64,000 bases of DNA, from the NCBI RefSeq assembly GCF_001189845.1, contig NZ_LFLZ01000008.1, positions 124,001-188,000 on the forward strand, given 5' to 3'. Shown here piece by piece: positions 8,629 through 18,557 of the stretch. Numbering within the stretch: position 1 is the stretch's first letter; every line of letters starts with the position of its first letter. The translations under genes and the position numbers were made by a program. The stretch comes from Bradyrhizobium tropiciagri. GTDB lineage: Bacteria; Pseudomonadota; Alphaproteobacteria; Rhizobiales; Xanthobacteraceae. The notes under the pieces were generated by a model, which was not told where the DNA came from, made no database searches, and saw only the letters and a program-made list of their open reading frames with translations.

Positions 8629-9324
8629 GTGTACGTGACGTACTTCGACGAAGTTAAAGCCCAGCCGACGCAAGCCCAGAACTACTACTTCGTGGGCGGC
8701 ATCTGCGTGCCGATGGACAAGATCATAGAGATCGAGGGCCATCTGAATAAGCTGGCGATCGAGCTATTCAAGACGGCGGACCTGACGCCGGACACCTGCT
8801 TCCATGCACGCCTCATCCATTTCAAGAAGGGACCGTTCGGGAACATGGATTTCCCGGCACGTCTGGCAGTGCTGAGGCGCCTGACCGAGATACTCGCCGA
8901 AGCGCCTGTGAAGCGTGTCTATGTCGCTATCGACTATGAGAAGCTGAAAGCCAAGCACAAGGTAGCGGAGATCGCGTTCGCCCATTTCTGCGAGCGCGTC
9001 GAGTTGGCGATGGAGAAGGACGAGCGGACCATCCTGATTGGCGACCTAGACAATCAGGAATTCAAGAACATGATTGCCGACTTCGCGAAGTACCGTACCA
9101 ATGGCACACCGTGGGATTGGGGCATCAAGATCACCAGCATTGTGGACTCGGTCCACTTCGCCCGGTCGCATCACTCCCGCATGATCCAACTTGCGGACAT
9201 CTACCTGTATACGGTGTCTCACAGGTACGGCAGCAGGAAGGGTGGCTTCGCTGACGCCTACTCAGGCGTGTTGAAAGATTTCAACCTATTTCCGACCCGC
9301 TATAAGGTCTGGCCGCGCGATTGA
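8629..9324 (+). CDS. DUF3800 family protein
   Basis: A 231-residue protein starting with GTG at 8629 (MYVTYFDEVKAQPTQAQNYY). The N-terminal YFDE, the strand FVGGICVP, the central acidic segment LIGDLDNQEF and the C-terminal HSRMIQLADIYLYT match the DUF3800 family. That family has conserved acidic residues suggesting an RNase H-like metal-dependent fold and is common in phages, plasmids and defence-rich regions; no activity is established as far as I know. The position just inside the island end fits accessory origin. Confidence 0.75.
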   Translation: MYVTYFDEVKAQPTQAQNYYFVGGICVPMDKIIEIEGHLNKLAIELFKTADLTPDTCFHARLIHFKKGPFGNMDFPARLAVLRRLTEILAEAPVKRVYVAIDYEKLKAKHKVAEIAFAHFCERVELAMEKDERTILIGDLDNQEFKNMIADFAKYRTNGTPWDWGIKITSIVDSVHFARSHHSRMIQLADIYLYTVSHRYGSRKGGFADAYSGVLKDFNLFPTRYKVWPRD

Positions 9325-10021
9325 GTTGTCGTTTGCAGCTATGAGCATTACGTCGTCGTAAGAGAAGTCTCTCACGAGCGCCGCGCCTTGGTACGGGTTG
9401 ATCGCATTACCGTATCCATGCCCTTCTTCGCATTCGAGAAGGCCGCGACTCCACCGAGCACGAGCCGTACTTAGGCGGCAAGTACGATCCAGAAATCCTT
9501 CAGCCCAATGCTGAACGGAAGAGGCAAGGGAAGAAGTGACTTGGTGGGTGGGCAGGCGGGTCGATTCCCGGATCGCAACACGACCTCGGCCACATCGCCG
9601 AGTTAAGTGAAATCGTTAATTTTGCCTGGGCGCGCCGGTATAAGTCTCTGAATTGCCTGTGTAAATAATGTTGGGATTGGTTAATAACCTTCTCTTATCC
9701 TGTCCACCATAAGCCAGGGTGCGTTGCGACTTGCAGCCCCGTCGCCGAACATAATTGTGAGGTGCGTCGCAACGGTTGACGGGCCCTCATAGGCCGCAAG
9801 GTGAGACAGGCGAAGACAGGAGGTCGAGGTGTCGAACCCAGACTTGGTGGAAATTTCGAAACGGAGCGGCGACTTCAGCAAGCATTACGGCAAGTTCTGG
9901 GGTGGTCTGATCCATCTCTCTCACGTCAACGCTGCTGCGGGCCGTAGACCTTTTCTGTGGAGCGGGCTGGCTGGTCTTGGGACTGCTGCTGCCGGGCTTC
10001 TGCTGAAATACGGGCACGTGC
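9325..10021. other. intergenic, no supported gene
   Basis: About 700 bases without a convincing gene; short open frames on both strands look like non-coding or decayed sequence. The stretch leads into the first IS110 remnant. Confidence 0.45.
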
Positions 10022-10653
10022 TTGGCAATGATGATCGAGGGGCACGGAAGCCCGCCATATGCGCGTTTCGCTGTCGACAATCGCAACAAGACCGACCGCA
10101 ACGATGCACGCGGCATCGCGCAGATGATGCGGTTGGGCTGGTATCGCACCGTCCCATGTCAAGAATATCGAGATGCAGAAAATGCGCTCGCTGCGGGCCG
10201 ACAGAAACCTCCTCAAGCGCAAGCTGATCGACCTTGAAAACCATATTCGTGGCACGCTGAGGGTCCGGTCCGAGCAGTCGGCCGCGGAGGACACGAAGCG
10301 TGGGTACGCGAGCTGATCGAGCACAGCGATCCGGCATTTTCCATGATGATCGAGGCCATGATGGACGTACGCCGAGCAATCTGTGAAGGCTACGAACAAT
10401 TGCATAAAGTGCGCCTGCAGGTCGTCCGGCATGATGCGGTCTGTCGCCGGTTGATAACTGTTCCTGGCGTCGGTCTCGTTGCCGCCCTTTCGTTCAAGGT
10501 CGGTGTTAATGACCCGCTTCGTTTTGCATGATCGTCGCACGCAGGCTTGCGAGCATCCTGCACAGAGTGTGGGTTAGTGAGACCGGATTTCCATGTCGGC
10601 TTCGGCACCAAGGTCACACAACGACTTTGTTTGAGACCTGCGGCCCGAGTGCG
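10022..10653 (+). pseudogene. IS110-family transposase remnant, copy A
   Basis: Reading frames broken by several shifts encode pieces of an IS110-type DEDD transposase: RNKTDRNDARGIAQMMRLGW, then LEN and RGTL in another frame, and MMIEAMMDVRRAI with VPGVG from the C-terminal part. It is about 85-90 percent like copy C (12220-13054). Compared with C it lacks roughly 230 bases corresponding to 12714-12943. It cannot make an active transposase. Confidence 0.8.
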
Positions 10654-10769
10654 TGGACAACCCTGTTTTGCGAACCTGATGAAGAGCATGCGAAGGCCCA
10701 AGTGCTGAACGCGATGGAACGCATCGACCCCGCCTGGTGAATGCTGATCGCAAGCGCGATGTGGTGACG
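10654..10769 (+). repeat. direct repeat behind IS110 copy A (partner at 13226)
   Basis: 116 bases closely matching 13226-13341, with about ten substitutions. Each copy lies just downstream of an IS110 remnant (A and C), so A and C are two diverged copies of one larger unit, not independent fragments. Confidence 0.8.
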
Positions 10770-10784
10770 TATGGCCGCCTGCGG

Positions 10785-11722
10785 CGGCTCGGCCACAAGG
10801 CCGGCTCGCTGTCGCCTTGGCTGCAGGGCGAGCTTGTGCGGCGCGGCCTGCCGGCGGTCTGCCTGAGACCCTGCATGTGCGCGCAGCGCTGGAGGCGCAG
10901 CGCAACAAGACCGACCGGGCCGATGCGCTCGGCATTGTCCACATCATGCGTACCGGCTGGTTCCGGCGCGCGCATATCAAGAGCGCGGCTTGCTACCGGC
11001 TGAGGCTGCTGCTGACGCACCGGCACAATCTGAAGCGCAAGTTTTTGGATCTCGAGAACGCGATCCGGCACTCCTTGAAGGTGTTTGCCATCCGGCTGAA
11101 CCGGGTCGGGCGGGGCTGCTTTGCGCAAGCCGTGCGCGAGGCGGTGGCGGGTGATGCGCTGGTAGCCGAGCTGATCGACGCCATGCTGAACGCGCGCGCG
11201 GCACTGTGGAAGGAGTATTGCCGGCTGCACGATCTGGTGGTCCGCCCGGTCGCCGGCCAAGCGTTGTGCCGGCGCTTCATGCAGATTCCCGGCGTCGGCC
11301 CGGTGGCGGCGCTCAGCTTCATGACCGCGGTCAACGATCCCACGCGCTTCAAGCGCTCGCGCGACGTGGCGGCCTATTTTGGCCTGACCTCGCGGCCCTG
11401 GCAGTCCGGCACCTCGGTCGACGTCCAAGGGGCGGATCAGCAAGGCCGGCGACGGCGACGCGCGTCGGGCGCTCTATGAGGCGGCGAGCGCACTGATGAC
11501 CCGCTACAAGAAGCAGGACAAGGTCAAGACGGGGGGCTGGCGCTGGCCAAGCGCGCCTCGCATCGCAAGGCGACGGTGGCGGTCGCGCGCAGGCTCGCCG
11601 TGATCATGCATGCGATGTGGACCGACGGCACGTTCTACTGCGGCGATCCGGATGTCCCGGCAGCGCAGATGCGCGCCGAGCGGACCGCAAAGCAACGCAG
11701 GTTGCTCGGGGCTTACGCATGA
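10785..11722 (+). pseudogene. second IS110-type transposase remnant (B)
   Basis: A different IS110-family transposase. It reads ALEAQRNKTDRADALGIVHI, then LKRKFLDLENAIRHSLKVF, IPGVGPVAALSFMTAVNDP and AYFGLTSRPWQSGTS. The N-terminal part including the first catalytic acidic residues is missing or in another frame, and the C-terminal part (GRISKAGDGDARRALYEAAS, KRASHRKATVAVARRLAVIM, ending near 11722) is split by at least two frameshifts around 11430 and 11535. It lies between the copy A repeat and copy C. Terminal inverted repeats are not obvious, as usual for this family. Confidence 0.8.
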
Positions 11723-12219
11723 GCCACGCGATCAATCGACCGGTTGACGGCGCGGTGATCGCCGCGCCCTGAACATGGAGCTCCGCCGCGGGCGGATGAG
11801 GACTGGTGCAGCACACAAACGACGGAACGCACGTTATCTTGCCTGCGACGATGCATCTTCGGATGCCGACCGATCGCGCCGGATTGCCTGTGATGTGGCT
11901 CCGTCATGCCGATGGAAAGATGCGCCGCGACGGCGTCCACGCTGCCTTACTGCAGCGATTTTGTGCTGCCGCTGAGCGCGGAAAATTGCACGGCGCATCA
12001 GCACTCATGACGATCGCGGCGCATCGCGTCATGAAGTGGATCAATCAGGCTTGTCGCAGCAAAGAAAGGAAGCGAGAATGCCTGAGATCAGGCAGACGAC
12101 ACGACCGATTAAGACGGCTCTTCAAATCGGGCTTCGAGATACCGGTGCACGGGGATAATGCGGCCGTGGCCGAATTCAGAGCCTGGTGCCGCGACTCGGA
12201 ACGTCGTTGCCACAAGGGA
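11723..12219. other. intergenic between IS remnants
   Basis: About 500 bases with no recognisable gene. The sequence may be decayed mobile DNA, but I cannot assign it. Confidence 0.45.
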
Positions 12220-13054
12220 TCGTGGTGGTGGAAGCGCGCCATATGCGCGTTTCGTTGTCGACGATGCGCAATAAAACGGAACGCAACGATGCGCGCGGCG
12301 TGATGCGGCTGGGCTGGTATCGCGCCGTCCATGTCAAGAACATCGAGATGCAAAAAATGCGCTCGCTGCTAGCCAACAGGAAACTGCTCAAGCGTAAGCT
12401 GATCGACCTTGAAAACCACATTCGTGGCACACTGAGGGCGTACGGGCTACTGGTTGGAGCGGTCGGCCGCGGGGGTACGAAGCGCGGGTTCGCGAGCTCA
12501 TCGAGCACAGCGATCCGATATTTTCCATGATGATTGAGGCCATGTTGGACGTACGCCGAGCGATCTTCGACGGCTACGAACGATTGCATAAAGTGCTCCT
12601 GCAGGTCGTCCAGCACGATGCGATTTGTCGTCGCCTGATGACCGTACCCGGCGTCGGCCCCGTTGCGGCCCTTTCGTTCAAGGTGGGTGTCGATGACCCT
12701 TTTCGTTTTGCACGATCTCGGACAGTCGGCGCGCATTTTGGCCTGACCCCAAAGCGACACCAGTCTGGAACCTCCATCGACTATGAAGGTCGAATTACCA
12801 AACAGCGCGACGTCACGGTTCGCGAGGCGCTCTGCGAGGCGGCCGCAAGCCTTCTGCTTAGGGTCAGGAAATGGTCCGCGTTGCGGGCCTGGGGCCTGCG
12901 GATCGCCAAGCGGTCGAGCATGCTATGCGCGATCGTCGCGGTCGCGCGCAAGCTAGCGGGTGTCCTGCACAGAATGTGGGTCAACGAGACCGATTTCCAT
13001 GTCGGCTTTGGCGCCAAGGTCACGCAACGACTTCGTTTGAGACCTGCGCAGTAG
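12220..13054 (+). pseudogene. IS110-family transposase remnant, copy C
   Basis: The N-terminal DEDD part is read in one frame (MRNKTERNDARGVMRLGWYR, LLKRKLIDLENHIRGTLRAY) until about 12440. The C-terminal domain is read in another frame from 12527 (RRLMTVPGVGPVAALSFKVG, AHFGLTPKRHQSGTS, ITKQRDVTVREALCEAA, ending GAKVTQRLRLRPAQ). A frameshift near 12470 separates the two. It is the better-preserved relative of copy A and is also inactive. Its first 60 or so residues are not identifiable upstream. Confidence 0.8.
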
Positions 13055-13225
13055 TTGCGGCGGGGCCGCAAAAGATTGACGCTGGTGTTACAGCCAGCAT
13101 GTTGAGAAGGAGCAACCAATAGAGATCCGCGCGCGCGGTGAGCGTCCCCTGGCGGGGCCGCGAAACGGGGAATGTCCGCTATCTCTCGCCTGCTGCCATC
13201 TACGTGATGAGAGCGCCAGACTGCT

Positions 13226-13341
13226 TGGACAGCCCTGTTTACGAACCTGATGAAGAGCATGCGACGGCCAAAGTGCTGAACGCGAAGGAACGCATGGACC
13301 CCGCCTGGTGAATGCCGATCGCAAGCGCGATGTGGTGACGT
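13226..13341 (+). repeat. direct repeat behind IS110 copy C (partner at 10654)
   Basis: Matches 10654-10769 as described there. The stretch 13055-13225 between the transposase end and this repeat has no counterpart of equal length in copy A, so it is either an insertion in C or a deletion in A. Confidence 0.8.
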
Positions 13342-13659
13342 GTGTGCGTTGTCGATGCAGTGAGTCTGTCATGACAGAAGTGCGAAGAGTCGAAGAAAAG
13401 CGTAGGAATGTGTTGACTTTGAACGCCCGATTAAGAGGGCGAGATAAAAGAGGCTCGCCTGTCGAACCGCAAGCCATTGGCATGGCTTGGGTTCTGGCGT
13501 GCCGTTTGGTCGGGAGCGTGCCTTGCAAGGAAGTTTCATCAATTAGATCAACGATTCTTTCGGCACTATTGGCCTGCGGAGGGACCGTGCTTGGAAACAG
13601 CGCGTGGCCGCGCTGGATCCCCTTTGCGTGCCATCGCACGGGCCACCGTCAATGCTGTC
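13342..13659. other. intergenic downstream of the TonB receptor gene
   Basis: No gene recognised. It separates the IS region from the 3' end of the receptor gene on the minus strand. No clear terminator with a T-run was found. Confidence 0.4.
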
Positions 13660-16098
13660 TCACCACCTCGCCGAGGCAGACAGCTCGAATGTTCGCGGCG
13701 CGCCAAGGTAAACCTGATCCGGGTAACCTGGATCGGACCATGCCGCGTAGAGGGTGTTGGTCACGTTGCGAACGCGGAAGCTGACGCGCATCTTCTCCAG
13801 CCCCTGCCACCACAGGTCCCGGCCCGGGACATCGACGAACGCGAACAGATCGCCGGTGGTGTAGGGCAGCATCATGGTCAGATTGTCCGGCGCCAGGAAG
13901 CGCTGGCCAACGTGACGAACCGAGCCACCGATTTCGACCGGCCAGCGCCATTCGTTGAAGCGGTAGGACGCGCCGGCATTGATGATGATGGGAGCGATGT
14001 TCGGCGGCGTATTGCCGGTCTGGACGTCGAAATCGTCGTAGCGCGATTGCGTGAGCGCGACGTTGCCCCAGACCTTGACGTTGTCGATCGGGCGGACCGC
14101 CGCGGCGAACTCCACGCCCTGGGTATGGACCTGACCGGCGAGCGTCGAGACCGCGTTGGTCAGCGCCACATAGACGTTGTTGCGCTTGATGTCGTAGACC
14201 GAGACGGTGGCTTCGGCCCGCTTGTCGTCCGAGATGATCTTGGCGCCGGCCTCATAGATGCGGGCGCTAGTCAGCTCCAGCGACGTGCCCGGCGTGACAG
14301 AGAAGATACCGGCCGCCGCAGGATCGTAGGCCGTCGCATACATGCCATAGAACAGCAGACCCTTCACGGGCTCGAGGGTCGCCGCGCCGCGATAGGACAC
14401 CGGATTCCAGGTCTTGCTGAAGGGCTGGCCCGCCGGAACGGTACCGTCGAAATTGAGGCCGTCACGCGATAGCGTCAGATCCTCCACGCGAATGCCGCCT
14501 ATGAGGGCCAGCATCGGTGTGATCTTGAGCCTGTCCTCAACCGACAGCGCGGCATTGTCGAGCCGGCTGTTGCGGATGTTGGGTTGCGGAATTCCATACA
14601 GTCCGGGGGTTGGGTTGATGACGTCCACCGAGTCCGCCGGATAGGTGTCGGGGTTGCCTTCCTGCCGGAACTGGATGTCGTTGCGGCTCACCGAGACCTG
14701 GGTGGCGAGACGGTTTTCCATGCCAAAGAACGACGTGTTCCAGATCACGTCCGTGTTGTCGCCGACCACGCGCTGCTTGTGCGTGACGAAGAAGCGGTCG
14801 CGGTCGATCATCGAGGTCCCGGTGTTGAAGGCGTAGGTCTCGCTGTCGTACCAATGGCGCTTGGCGCCGAACTCGTAGGCCTGGTTCCTGACGGTAAGGC
14901 TGTCATTGACGTTCCATTCGAAGCCGCCGCGTAGCCAGAGCTCGTGCGCGCCCGTGGAATCGTCGGCCACGTTGTAGTTTGTCTTCAACGTTCGGGAGTC
15001 GACGGTGACCGGACCGATGGTCGAGCCGTCAAAGGTGTTGGTCGCCGTTCCCGCCACGACGCCGTGAGTCGAGAACGGCCCGGAGAAGGTGGTCGTCGTC
15101 AGTGGCGTTCCCCAATAGGCGCGGCCATCGTCGCGCTTGTAGTCGACCGCACCGAACACCTTGAAGGAGTCGTTGACCCGATAGTTCAGCTGCCCGGACA
15201 CGTTGTTGAGCTGTTGGTAATCGCCATCGATGAAGCTGTTGAGCCGGGACGAAGAGACGTCGAAGCGATAATCGAGCCCCGGCAGGGTTGTGCTGCCGCC
15301 CGAGCCGTAATGGGTACGATAGGTGCCGAGCGTGTCGATCGAGCCGTCCAGTTCGCTCTTGATCGGCCCCGTGGTCGGCTGCTTACTGACGTAGTTGACC
15401 GACCCGCCGATCGTGGCCAGCCCCGACATGATCGAGTTCGGCCCCTTGACGAATTCGACCTGCTGGAGGCCCGCGGTGTCCATCACGCGTGAGGTGATAT
15501 CTTGCGGACCGATCCAGATGCCGTTGTAGAGCGTGGTCACTTCGCTGCCCGTGAAGCCGCGCATCGAGAACCCCGCGGGTGCGCCGGCGGCGTCGCCCGA
15601 CAGCACGCCGGTCGCGCCCTGCGCGGTCTCGGTCGTGGTGCGGTATCCCTGCTCTTGCATCTGCTGCTGGCTGACGACTTCGACGGTTGCGGGCGTCTCG
15701 TGCACTGTCAGCCCAAGCAGGCTGGCGCTGCCGGCTATCACGCTACTGTTGAGCGGCGTCGCGGCCGTTGCTGCGAGAGGGGGCGGTCCCGGCACCGGCT
15801 TCGGCGCTGGCGCAGGCTGGCGTGCCGCACGCCGGACGCGCTTGGTAGGCCCGCGGCTTTCGCTGCCGCGCTGCACCGCACTCGGCCGCGGCGTGGGCGG
15901 AGTGACCGTGACGGGATTGAGCTGCTGCGGTGTTTGCGCGGACACCGGTCCGGCCGCTGCCATTGAAGCCATCAGGATGCAAAGCGCGACCGCCGAACCG
16001 GACAGCCAACGGTGCTTGCGTGAAATCAGTGAGGGCGCCGAAATACGCGCCGATGAGCGCAACACAACATCATTTGAAATGAACACGGTGGTGACCAA
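13660..16098 (-). CDS. TonB-dependent outer-membrane receptor, cobalamin-riboswitch controlled
   Basis: An approximately 800-residue gated outer-membrane barrel for TonB-driven uptake. A signal peptide (WLSGSAVALCILMASMAAAG, cleavage near VSAQ) is followed by a Pro/Arg-rich linker, a plug domain (ETPATVEVVSQQQMQEQGYR; SMRGFTGSEVTTLYNGIWIG; VEFVKGPNSIMSG) and a 22-strand-type barrel ending in the terminal aromatic FELSASARW. By sequence style it is closer to siderophore receptors (FhuE/FpvA type) than to BtuB, but the cobalamin riboswitch upstream points to uptake of cobalamin, a corrinoid or a cobalt chelate. The start is uncertain: the frame opens with TTG at 16098, and GTG codons at 16086 or 16065 are alternatives. 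Confidence 0.85.
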   Translation of the reverse strand: MVTTVFISNDVVLRSSARISAPSLISRKHRWLSGSAVALCILMASMAAAGPVSAQTPQQLNPVTVTPPTPRPSAVQRGSESRGPTKRVRRAARQPAPAPKPVPGPPPLAATAATPLNSSVIAGSASLLGLTVHETPATVEVVSQQQMQEQGYRTTTETAQGATGVLSGDAAGAPAGFSMRGFTGSEVTTLYNGIWIGPQDITSRVMDTAGLQQVEFVKGPNSIMSGLATIGGSVNYVSKQPTTGPIKSELDGSIDTLGTYRTHYGSGGSTTLPGLDYRFDVSSSRLNSFIDGDYQQLNNVSGQLNYRVNDSFKVFGAVDYKRDDGRAYWGTPLTTTTFSGPFSTHGVVAGTATNTFDGSTIGPVTVDSRTLKTNYNVADDSTGAHELWLRGGFEWNVNDSLTVRNQAYEFGAKRHWYDSETYAFNTGTSMIDRDRFFVTHKQRVVGDNTDVIWNTSFFGMENRLATQVSVSRNDIQFRQEGNPDTYPADSVDVINPTPGLYGIPQPNIRNSRLDNAALSVEDRLKITPMLALIGGIRVEDLTLSRDGLNFDGTVPAGQPFSKTWNPVSYRGAATLEPVKGLLFYGMYATAYDPAAAGIFSVTPGTSLELTSARIYEAGAKIISDDKRAEATVSVYDIKRNNVYVALTNAVSTLAGQVHTQGVEFAAAVRPIDNVKVWGNVALTQSRYDDFDVQTGNTPPNIAPIIINAGASYRFNEWRWPVEIGGSVRHVGQRFLAPDNLTMMLPYTTGDLFAFVDVPGRDLWWQGLEKMRVSFRVRNVTNTLYAAWSDPGYPDQVYLGAPRTFELSASARW

Positions 16099-16189
16099 CG
16101 GCGAAGCAAAACAGCCGTCACGTACATTCGCCGTGAGTGGCTGCCGTTCGCCCCAGGTGCGGCAGATCCCAATCGGCTTGCAACGCCCT

Positions 16190-16390
16190 GGAGCACCCCG
16201 CCCAATGCGTCAGTACATGACCACGACCGGTAGCAAGGTTTCCTGGCTCGCGGCTTGACGCCTCCGACCACCTTCCCAGATTCGAAACGAATCCAGTGGC
16301 TTCAAATGTCGTCGGCTCGCCGCTTACAGTTGCGGGGGCAGCTCCGGCCTTGTCCCTGAGGACGCACCGTATTCCCTTGATACGCCTTTC
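16190..16390 (-). promoter_or_regulatory. cobalamin riboswitch (leader of the TonB receptor gene)
   Basis: On the minus strand the leader has the conserved core CTGCCCCCGCAACTGTAAGC (about 16341-16322), followed by GGGAAGG and the B12 box CGCGAGCCAGGAAACCTTG (16252-16234). The B12 box is nearly consensus (one A for G). Downstream, 30 bases after the box, is GGGCGGGGTGCTCC (16203-16190), a motif also found after the other two riboswitches. Cobalamin riboswitches normally shut the downstream gene off when adenosyl- or other cobalamin is bound, so the receptor should be expressed under B12 limitation. Confidence 0.9.
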
Positions 16391-16516
16391 GGCACTACCG
16401 CCGATGAACGTGAACGGCCTCCGCAGACGAGTCAAGCAAGGGGCGCGCGTCAGATTCCGAGCGTCGCGACATGTGGCAGTTTGGTCACGCCAAACGGCCA
16501 CGAGGATGCCAAACGT

Positions 16517-16987
16517 TCACGATCTGTTGGGATGGCGCCAATCAGCGATCTGCTGCGGGCGAGCGGCAAGCTCCCTGACGATATCGGGAGAATACAGGAA
16601 GAGGCTGACCTGCTTCCGACCGTTACTGAAGAAGGTGTGGCCGGCGGTAGGTACGCGACCTTGCTTTGACCACAGTCGCAACTCGGCTGAGGTGATCGAA
16701 AGTATCTGCTCGACCATTTTGCCCGTCAGTGGCTCCTTCCGGAGCTTTTGCAGCTTCTGCTCGACGACTTCACAAACTTGCAGAACGGAGTTCACGTCGT
16801 CCAGTTGGCAATGAATCAGAATGCCTCCTTGGCAATCTGTCACGCTGCATTCAAGCCTCTGGCGAAAGGTCGATCGCGCGATTCGAAGTGCTTGCACCGT
16901 CCTCTTGTGGGAGCCCGCCGTCAATTCTTCTGAAGGAAAGAACTCGATGGTCCGCGTCGTCAAAAGGCTGGCGGTGTTCAGATGCAT
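16517..16987 (-). CDS. uncharacterised HTH-like protein in operon with PrpR-type regulator
   Basis: A 156-residue protein beginning MHLNTASLLTTRTIEFFPSE. ATG at 16987 follows AGAGGA and lies 12 bases behind the stop of the upstream regulator gene, so the two are probably co-transcribed. The C-terminal half (ILSITSAELRLWSKQGRVPT then YSPDIVRELAARPQQIADWR) resembles a MerR-like helix-turn-helix with a short recognition helix. Residues 45-70 contain two Cys (LECSVTDCQGG). I do not recognise a named family. It may modulate the regulator or have its own target. Confidence 0.6.
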   Translation of the reverse strand: MHLNTASLLTTRTIEFFPSEELTAGSHKRTVQALRIARSTFRQRLECSVTDCQGGILIHCQLDDVNSVLQVCEVVEQKLQKLRKEPLTGKMVEQILSITSAELRLWSKQGRVPTAGHTFFSNGRKQVSLFLYSPDIVRELAARPQQIADWRHPNRS

Positions 16988-16999
16988 ATGTCCTCTCGG

Positions 17000-18421
17000 T
17001 CAGGGAGTGGAGGCTGCATAGGGAGAAAAGTAGGCCTGTCTTTCATCGATCATAAGCGGGCGTCCAAGCGGAGGGAAAGCCCTCTGTGGGCAATCGACGC
17101 GCTCACAGACTTTGCAGCCTATCCCAATCGGGGTCGCGGATGCGGGGTCGTGAACGTCAAGTCCACGTGAGTATACAATCTCTTCGGCGTGCCGGATGTC
17201 ACACCCCAGGGCGACGGCAAACGTCTTGCTCAGCGAGCCATATCCCCCTTCGCGATGGGTGACGGTGCGCGCGATCCAGAGATACGTGCGATCGTCCGGC
17301 ATTTGGGCGAGCTGGGTGAGGATGCGTTCAGGAGTCGCGAACGCCTCGTATACATTCCACAACGGGCAGGTGCCGCCGATTCTAGAGAAATGAAAATCGG
17401 TTGCGGATTGTCGTTTCGAGATGTTTCCAGCGCGATCGACGCGGATGAAGAAGAACGGCACGCCGCGTGCGGAAGGCCGTTGCAGCGTACTCAGCCGGTG
17501 GCACGTGGTTTCGAAGCCGACGCCAAACTTCTGGCCCAGCAGCTCGATGTCATAGCGAAGCTTTTGAGCGGCATCCAAGAATTCCCCATAAGGCATGATC
17601 AGTGCTCCGGCGAAATAGTTGGCGAGCCCGATGCGGGCGAGCCCGCGTGTATCCACATTGGTGAACCGTGCACCGTCGACCAGTGCTGACAATTCTCCAT
17701 CGCAAGCCAGTAGGGCGATTTGAGTGGCCAACTGGAAAGCTTGTTGGCCCGGCTCCAGCTTTCGCGAGAGATGCAGGGTCGCGCATTCTTGGTCGAAGCG
17801 TCGATGTGCCGCAGCAGGCGCATCGTCGAACATCACCGTTATTCCAAATTTGTCGCGCAGATGGTCGCTAAGGCTCGCCGACGTTAGCTGGCGCGATGGC
17901 GCAAGCTGTTGTGCGAGCTGCTCGGCGGCGTCGTCCAGCTCGGCGAAGTAGTTGTGGCGTGCGTAGAAGAAGTCGCGGACTTCCTCATGGGGGGTCGAGG
18001 GCAGGATCGCGGTCGCCGCCTGGCGGTCCTCGCCGAGCCGCGCGGCAAGCACCGCGGTTTGCTCGATCGCGAGCCGGTGGTTGCGGCTGAGCGAGATGAT
18101 CGCCCGCGCTACCGCGGGCATGTTGACGGCGAGCTCCCGGATTTCGGCGGCTGATACGTTCTCGCCGACGACTGTGGGCGACAGCGTCTCGCGGAGGTCG
18201 GCAACCAGCCGCGCCTCGTCATCCTCCGAGAACAGCTGCACGTCGACGCCGAAGACGGCGTTGAGTTTGAGCAGGACGGCAATCGTCAGCGGCCGCTGGT
18301 TGTTCTCCAACTGGTTGAGGTAGCTCAGCGAAATCCCGATCGCGGACGCCAGGGCCTGCTGGGTGAGGCGGCGCTCCTCACGCAGGCGCTTGAGCCGGAC
18401 GCCCATGAAAGCCTTCTTCAT
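17000..18421 (-). CDS. prpR: short-chain fatty acyl-CoA regulator (ScfR/PrpR/RamB type)
   Basis: A 473-residue transcription factor with an N-terminal XRE helix-turn-helix (residues 8-62: LREERRLTQQALASAIGISL, then YLNQLENNQRP). A central IrrE/ImmA-like domain follows, then a C-terminal domain typical of RamB/PrpR/MclR regulators (DFHFSRIGGTCPLWNVYEAF; CKVCERVDCPQRAFPP). The Cys cluster near the end could bind a metal or an Fe-S cluster. Family members sense short-chain acyl-CoAs and control the methylcitrate or glyoxylate cycles. The start at 18421 is fixed by GGAGGAG at -8. The gene is divergent from the thioesterase-prpDCB genes with a 136-base gap, which should contain its operator. Confidence 0.88.
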   Translation of the reverse strand: MKKAFMGVRLKRLREERRLTQQALASAIGISLSYLNQLENNQRPLTIAVLLKLNAVFGVDVQLFSEDDEARLVADLRETLSPTVVGENVSAAEIRELAVNMPAVARAIISLSRNHRLAIEQTAVLAARLGEDRQAATAILPSTPHEEVRDFFYARHNYFAELDDAAEQLAQQLAPSRQLTSASLSDHLRDKFGITVMFDDAPAAAHRRFDQECATLHLSRKLEPGQQAFQLATQIALLACDGELSALVDGARFTNVDTRGLARIGLANYFAGALIMPYGEFLDAAQKLRYDIELLGQKFGVGFETTCHRLSTLQRPSARGVPFFFIRVDRAGNISKRQSATDFHFSRIGGTCPLWNVYEAFATPERILTQLAQMPDDRTYLWIARTVTHREGGYGSLSKTFAVALGCDIRHAEEIVYSRGLDVHDPASATPIGIGCKVCERVDCPQRAFPPLGRPLMIDERQAYFSPYAASTP

Positions 18422-18557
18422 TTGCTCCTCCGTCGACTTCGCAAACTTCGCAGTTTTGCTGCTTGTCCTTCGCAAGTATCCGCAATTTCAGCACTATTCA
18501 CACTTTGGTCTATGCGGATATTGCGAATAGCGAGCAAAGTTGCAAGGGCGTCATTCG

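Noticed and set aside
13477..15966. Several plus-strand open frames opposite the TonB receptor
   Set aside because: Shadows of the receptor gene, lacking ribosome sites and domain patterns.
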